A stretch of 64,000 nucleotides of DNA from Nematostella vectensis. Taxonomy: Eukaryota > Cnidaria > Anthozoa > Actiniaria > Edwardsiidae. The notes beneath the pieces are model-generated. The model saw only the letters and a program-made list of their open reading frames with translations. It was not told the origin of the DNA and searched no databases. This document shows positions 59,546 through 64,000 of the stretch, piece after piece (position 1 is the first letter of the stretch; each line of letters begins with the position of its first letter). Where the stretch lies: contig NC_064047.1 in assembly GCF_932526225.1 (NCBI RefSeq), forward strand, positions 9,165,994 through 9,229,993, written 5' to 3'. A program made the position numbers and the translations under genes.

Positions 59546-59584
59546 GCGAGCCCTAAGGTACTACACTATCTATACACATTAACT

Positions 59585-59826
59585 CTAACTGGACTTAAAC
59601 ATATCACAAAGCAAACTTTCGATGGCGACACTCCCAATTGTTTGCCGGAAGAAGAGTTCTTCAATTGTCTTGTTGCGAACCAATCGCAGCGATGGCAGCA
59701 TTAGTAAAAGCTTCCCAAATCGGACTTGTTGACCGGCGAACTGTCTCTTGATATAGTCTCCGAGCATGATCTGCGCCTGGTCTTGGTAGCATTCAACTTG
59801 TTGCGGGTCTCTCAAATCGCGAAGGT
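59585..59826 (-). CDS. Last exon of a second NR2E-like nuclear receptor (partial)
   Basis: A single exon with an acceptor at 59827-59828 encodes the end of a ligand-binding domain: 80 residues after a split codon, in the same phase as the last exon of the NR2E gene at 30.5 kb. It holds the QDQAQIMLG helix, RFGKLLLMLPSLR, IEELFFRQTIG and the helix-12 motif LLCDMF, followed by a stop. By hand alignment 44 of 72 residues match the other gene, so it is a paralogue and not a recent copy. The other exons must lie beyond 64 kb, or are lost; I found none up to the window end. It may therefore be a living gene with a long intron or an isolated relic. Confidence 0.8.
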
Positions 59827-59979
59827 CTGGGGACAAAAATGAAGAGGAGATGAGTACAGTAGAAACGGAATCCCTCCGATAGCGTAATGTTAAGAGGAAG
59901 GAATAAGGATGTTGAAAAAGGTGGAGTCCTCTGAGAGAGAATCAGACTGGGGGTTCTAAGCTCAGGATGTCTAGATAAA

Positions 59980-60154
59980 GGCTGATCAGTCGTACCAGAC
60001 CTGCCTACGACATGTCTTAGCTCTGAATTACATGCTACGACCCTCGTAGTCCAGCGTCGTAGCGGAGTCGAAGGCTGATTCAAACTCTACGACTCGAGCT
60101 GTAAAAGTGTTGTGGGCAAGTCGCATACGACTGAATCATGCTGTCTAAATCAGT
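59980..60154. mobile_element. Inverted-repeat element, family A copy
   Basis: Right end GCATACGACTGAATCATGCTGTCTAAATCAG matches that of 29129-29332, and the interior shares CTACGACTCGAGC and GTTGTGGGCAAGTCGCATAC with it in inverted order. The left end GGCTGATCAGTCGTA is degraded. Confidence 0.65.
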
Positions 60155-61069
60155 CTTAAGAGCACCATTGGTTAAAGGATCCCTGCTAGCAGAGGCGTAC
60201 TTTTACTATTTTTAATAAGGAATAACCGGGCCAAAGGACGTGAAGTTTGAAAGACAAGACTCAACATTACAAAAATATCGACGAATGCATCTAGTTCCTT
60301 GATAGGATTTCTTAAAGAAATAGCAGCCTTGTGTTAAGTTACCCCGTGGCTCGTGGAAGCATGGACACATATAAACCAATCGACAGCTGTTTCATTAATA
60401 ATCCCCCGTTACAAAGCTAGATCATTTACTCTTCTTAAGTACATTGTTTTCCTAACGATAATCCAACAATCCTTTGTTTTAGCCACGCTTCGCTTGTCAT
60501 TAACAACTTTATTTATTACGGATTCTAGCGGAGAAATGCGTGCTTAAAGTCCAGCATTGTCTTGAATGGAATGTTAAAAATACGACGACAAGCGTAATAG
60601 AAAAAAGTCTATTAAAAGGGGACGAAATACCAGTTAGGTTGATTTTGAATTAAAAAATAGCAGTTCTATCTTCTATCAACGTGCCAATAGCACCAAGACA
60701 CAACGAAGATGCCATTTTCTAATTCATTATAACTAATAGAAAAAAAACCCAGTTAATCGTGAACATCCAACTGCGCTATGTTTTAAGGCATAATCACTTT
60801 TCTCGAAAAGTTTTAAGGAAGGACTATTTGTGAACACAGTTAACAGTTCCCCTTCTCACCAGCGCTAAGAATTTTTTGATAAGTCATCTTATTTAGCTAT
60901 CATATGCCATTTTAAAAGCCAGAAAGTCATTAAATTTTCCATTGACATATTAAGCAAAATTATTTCATTCCCTTTATGCCGTCTTAATAAAAATGAGTTT
61001 AAAACTTTTCAATATTCTTTTCCTGAGCGATATGTTAGGATCATAGAGAAGTAAATTGACCTCCCTGAA

Positions 61070-61269
61070 GCCTAGTGCACACTAGCAACATATCGACATA
61101 ACGACATGGGCGCGCGCACTCTTATATTCGACATAACGACATGGACATAACGACATAAAAGAAAGAACAGGTTTTTTCTTTTATGTCATTATGTCCATGC
61201 CGTTATGTCGGGCTAAACATAGTGCGCGCGCATGTCGTTATGTTGTTATGTCGCTAGTGTGCACTAGGC
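61070..61269. mobile_element. Hairpin element with long CGACATAACGACAT-rich arms
   Basis: GCCTAGTGCACACTAGC at the left is mirrored by GCTAGTGTGCACTAGGC ending at 61269. The arms (about 90 bp) continue with repeated CATAACGACATGG and a GCGCGCGC run, and an inner TTCTTTTATGTC hairpin. 200 bp, non-coding. Confidence 0.88.
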
Positions 61270-64000
61270 ATAACTGATTTCTTCGGTGCGAATTTTGAAT
61301 ACGCACTTCACTCACGACAAGACAATTGTTTGACATTTGCCTATAAAAGAGAATAATGCTTTCCTTTGATACAAAGCTGAACGTTTTTAATTGTAACAGC
61401 TGTTAAAGGCTGGTACAAGTAAAAAAAATACATCTTTATGTAATAGGACATTCAAAATGAAATTTTAACAAGTATTGTAGTCTGAACAGAAGAAACTGAC
61501 CCGAAAACGAAATAAAACTTTGAAAAAATAAACAAGAATCTTATCACTTCGAAAAAAATCACCTATCAAATTGTCTAAATTATTGAGTTTTTGGATTTAT
61601 AAATAATTTGCCTTTTCTAAACTGTGAAAATTGGGCCTTAACGAGATTTTTTCGTCAGCTTCGAAATAAAGTCAGCTTTATTGTTTTCGCGCTCTCAAAT
61701 GTGGAAAATTGGTTGCTTTTTTAATAACATTTCTACTCTGTGTGTACCATTTTTGCTATTAACGGCAATGGCATTTCCAAAAGGTTTTATTTTTATTTTG
61801 TTTATAAGGCAATACAATTTCTAAGGGTAAGTAACTTGTGATTTAGCTAGTAAATAGGGATTTTTCTTGCTTAAGGCGGAAAATTGATTGGTTAAATATG
61901 ACGTCAAGCTGGGATCAGACATGCTAGAGCTTTTATATTTTATCACGAAATCAAAATCAATGCTTTTTAAATGCATTTTGTCGATTTTGCATCTTTTTAG
62001 GTTTCACCAGTTACTACACCTATAGGTTTGAATTTCAGTAAGAAGAAGTAGAAATCGAATTCTAGTAGTAGAAAACTTGAATTAAAAGTTTCGCATCCCT
62101 ATTAAAAAATAAGTCATACATATTTAACAACTCTCAGTAAAAACTCAGTTATTTTATAAATGTAAGTTATATTTCGAGACACAACTTCACCTGAAATGTT
62201 ACAATGGATGGCTTATTACCATAAAAGATTAGACATTTATTTGAAATGTGAAAGATTGAAACAAGTCAAATGTAGAATGCAATGAGACGTATCCAACATG
62301 CCATCACTTACTAAAAGCAAATGTCTCTTCCGTCGCAATTTAAGGTTGTTAAAATAAAGATACTTGAAAGATCAGCTGTTTTGCCAATACTGAAGAATCT
62401 ATACATACATTCCTTTTATGCAAGAGGTATAATACAATTGGACTTCCGCTAACTATACTTGACCAATTTATATGTAAAAATGCATGGAAAAGTAGCCCAG
62501 AAGTTCAAGCCTAAGGCGAACCGAGTAAATCAAAAACAAAACTTTATTTATTGCTATGTTACCAGATTTATTTCCGAAACAAGATAGAGATAATCTTAGA
62601 TGACCGCACGCGCACTTTGCTCTGATAGGGTCGCAGACTTGTGCTGGGTTTTAAGTGCTTTAACTGTCTTATCTCTAGTTTTAGAGTTCCTGAATGAGGA
62701 ATTTGGAGGCGGCAGATTGTGGCACCGGGCTTTAAAGCCACAAAGCTCAGGCATCTGTAGTAGATATCTGTATGCGGTGAACTCCATTAGTAAGGACTGT
62801 AATCTTTTCAAGTGTTGGACTCATTAGGTACAAACTTGAAGGTGAACCGACCCATTTCCATCCATCTGTTTAGAACCCAAAACTCTAAAGTCTTCGACAA
62901 ATACAAGCTCAACTCAAGTATGGAATCTTTGTTCAATTCGATGACCAAGAGAAACAAAAGATGCGGTTTTAGATAACTAATGGTGATTTATTTGGGCTAG
63001 AGAGACCATGTCATAGTATCAGTAGTTTAAATACACAGTGTGGGGATTTTGTAATAAAACACTAAAGCCATAGTGATATGTAGAGATCGCGTCTTTGAGG
63101 TGACCTAATCCTCCGAACGGATACATTTCAAATTTGATTAAAGTTAATAGGTAAAAATAAGGCTTTGGGCCTAATTAGACACAGTCCAATCACTGTTGCA
63201 CAATCCGGATAGAAAGCTTTAATTAGAAGTCTTGGGTAAATTAATTATAAATGGACCCACATGGGTGAGGCAGGGGAACCCTAACATGATTAGGCGAATT
63301 AAGGCGCGCATTCTCTTGTACATTATATAGGCTATGGATACTATAAGGTTTAGTGCAATTACAAAAACATCTTGTGCGATAAGAAAACAGAATGGAAATC
63401 ACGCACGCCTCACTTTACATCTCAGTGAACGCAGTTGGGGGAAAAAGAACAGATGATTTCTGAAATAATATCATTCTTGTATGGAGCGATCACTGTAAAC
63501 ACGGTATATAGTATTAAGAAATTATCTTTTTTAAATCATGGATCCTGATAAATGCTTTGGAAAAGAAAAACTTTTTAATTTCTCAAAATCTTCAAATTGT
63601 GAGTTTAAAGAAAGTTTTCCCTTGTTAATTTTGCTTCGGTTAATTGGGTGATGTTTTACAATGATACATTTACTGTGTAAATAATTGGAGTGCCGAGCCG
63701 TATTTTTTTCATTGCTACCCTAACTTGTCTCTCTTATTAGCCAGCATTTTTGAAGTCTACTAGAAGAAAGTTAATTGACTTAAAATTGATTGAAATTACG
63801 AACGTTACTAATCTATATTGCGCACGTTTTGAAAAGAAGAAATCCTCTAAGTGAAATGAAGTGTCGATTCTGCTAAAATAACGTGCAGATGTTTTTGAAA
63901 ATCCATAACTTTTAAGGCATTATAGTGAGAAATGCGACAAAACATAGGTATTTCGTTTCTAAAAAGACGCAATTCTCTTCCCTTCTAGATGTTTTGTTTT

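Larger units (their letters stand above)
51825..59584. other. Gene-poor region with many repeats
   Basis: No exon is recognisable in nearly 8 kb. It contains several inverted-repeat elements (52380-52540, 53707-53849, 55688-55949, 56141-56608, 57411-57694, 59185-59310), a 107-bp tandem repeat (54913-55430), a GTGACAC-rich repeat (58041-58270) and a broken nuclear-receptor exon (59438-59545). The open frames of 60-155 codons are repeat-derived or unremarkable. Confidence 0.6.
59827..64000. other. Right end of window, no further exon recognised
   Basis: If the second receptor is intact, this is its last intron. I see no upstream ligand-binding exon. It contains a family-A element (59980-60154), a CCCTGCTAGCAGAGG repeat end (60181) and the hairpin at 61070-61269. 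A slightly GC-richer block at 62596-62827 is open on both strands but resembles nothing I know. Confidence 0.5.

Noticed and set aside
1..64000. CRISPR arrays, bacterial operons or a new defence-type system
   Set aside because: The spliced genes and transposons mark an animal genome; the tandem arrays have degenerate contiguous units and no unique spacers.

Overview
This is a window of an animal nuclear genome: it is AT-rich, its genes have introns, and it is dense with small inverted-repeat transposons, tandem repeats and G/C homopolymers. The gene set (a tailless/TLX-type nuclear receptor, a ZGLP1-type GATA factor, SNX3, CCDC83, an intronless rhodopsin-class receptor), the compact genes and the many hairpin elements suit an anthozoan cnidarian such as a sea anemone. 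That assignment is inference; no species marker is visible.

Layout. 1-2.4 kb holds repeats only. 2.5-5.7 kb (+) is a four-exon DEAD-box RNA helicase. 8.3-11.7 kb (-) is a complete five-exon SNX3/SNX12 sorting nexin. 13.6-22.2 kb (+) is a complete ten-exon CCDC83 coiled-coil gene; its 4-kb intron 7 carries an inverted-repeat DNA transposon (16.8-19.8 kb) with a deleted Ty3-type retrotransposon nested inside. 23.7-26.0 kb (+) is a three-exon ZGLP1-like GATA zinc-finger gene. 30.5-41.7 kb (-) is a complete five-exon NR2E (TLX/tailless-like) nuclear receptor with a 9-kb intron between the DNA-binding and ligand-binding halves. 50.8-51.8 kb (+) is an intronless class A GPCR. 59.6-59.8 kb (-) is the last ligand-binding exon of a second NR2E-like receptor whose other exons are not in the window, with a broken copy of that exon just downstream.

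Every spliced model was rebuilt by hand from GT/AG sites, and every exon junction keeps phase. Neighbouring genes look functionally independent: a mitochondrial-type helicase, endosomal sorting, a ciliary/testis-type coiled coil, a germline-type GATA factor, and developmental nuclear receptors. The only local gene family is the NR2E pair.

The rest is gene-poor. 42-50 kb and 52-64 kb contain no exon I can recognise apart from the receptor exon, but hold many hairpin MITE-like elements, a satellite-like array with two 312-bp duplicated blocks (48.2-50.1 kb), a 107-bp tandem repeat (54.9-55.4 kb) and a GTGACAC-rich repeat (58.0-58.3 kb). At least four elements have CAG...CTG ends and 5-6-bp target duplications, which looks like one superfamily active here. 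I found no convincing new protein system; the most notable points are the NR2E pair with its unusual D-box spacing, the nested transposon, and the satellite block.
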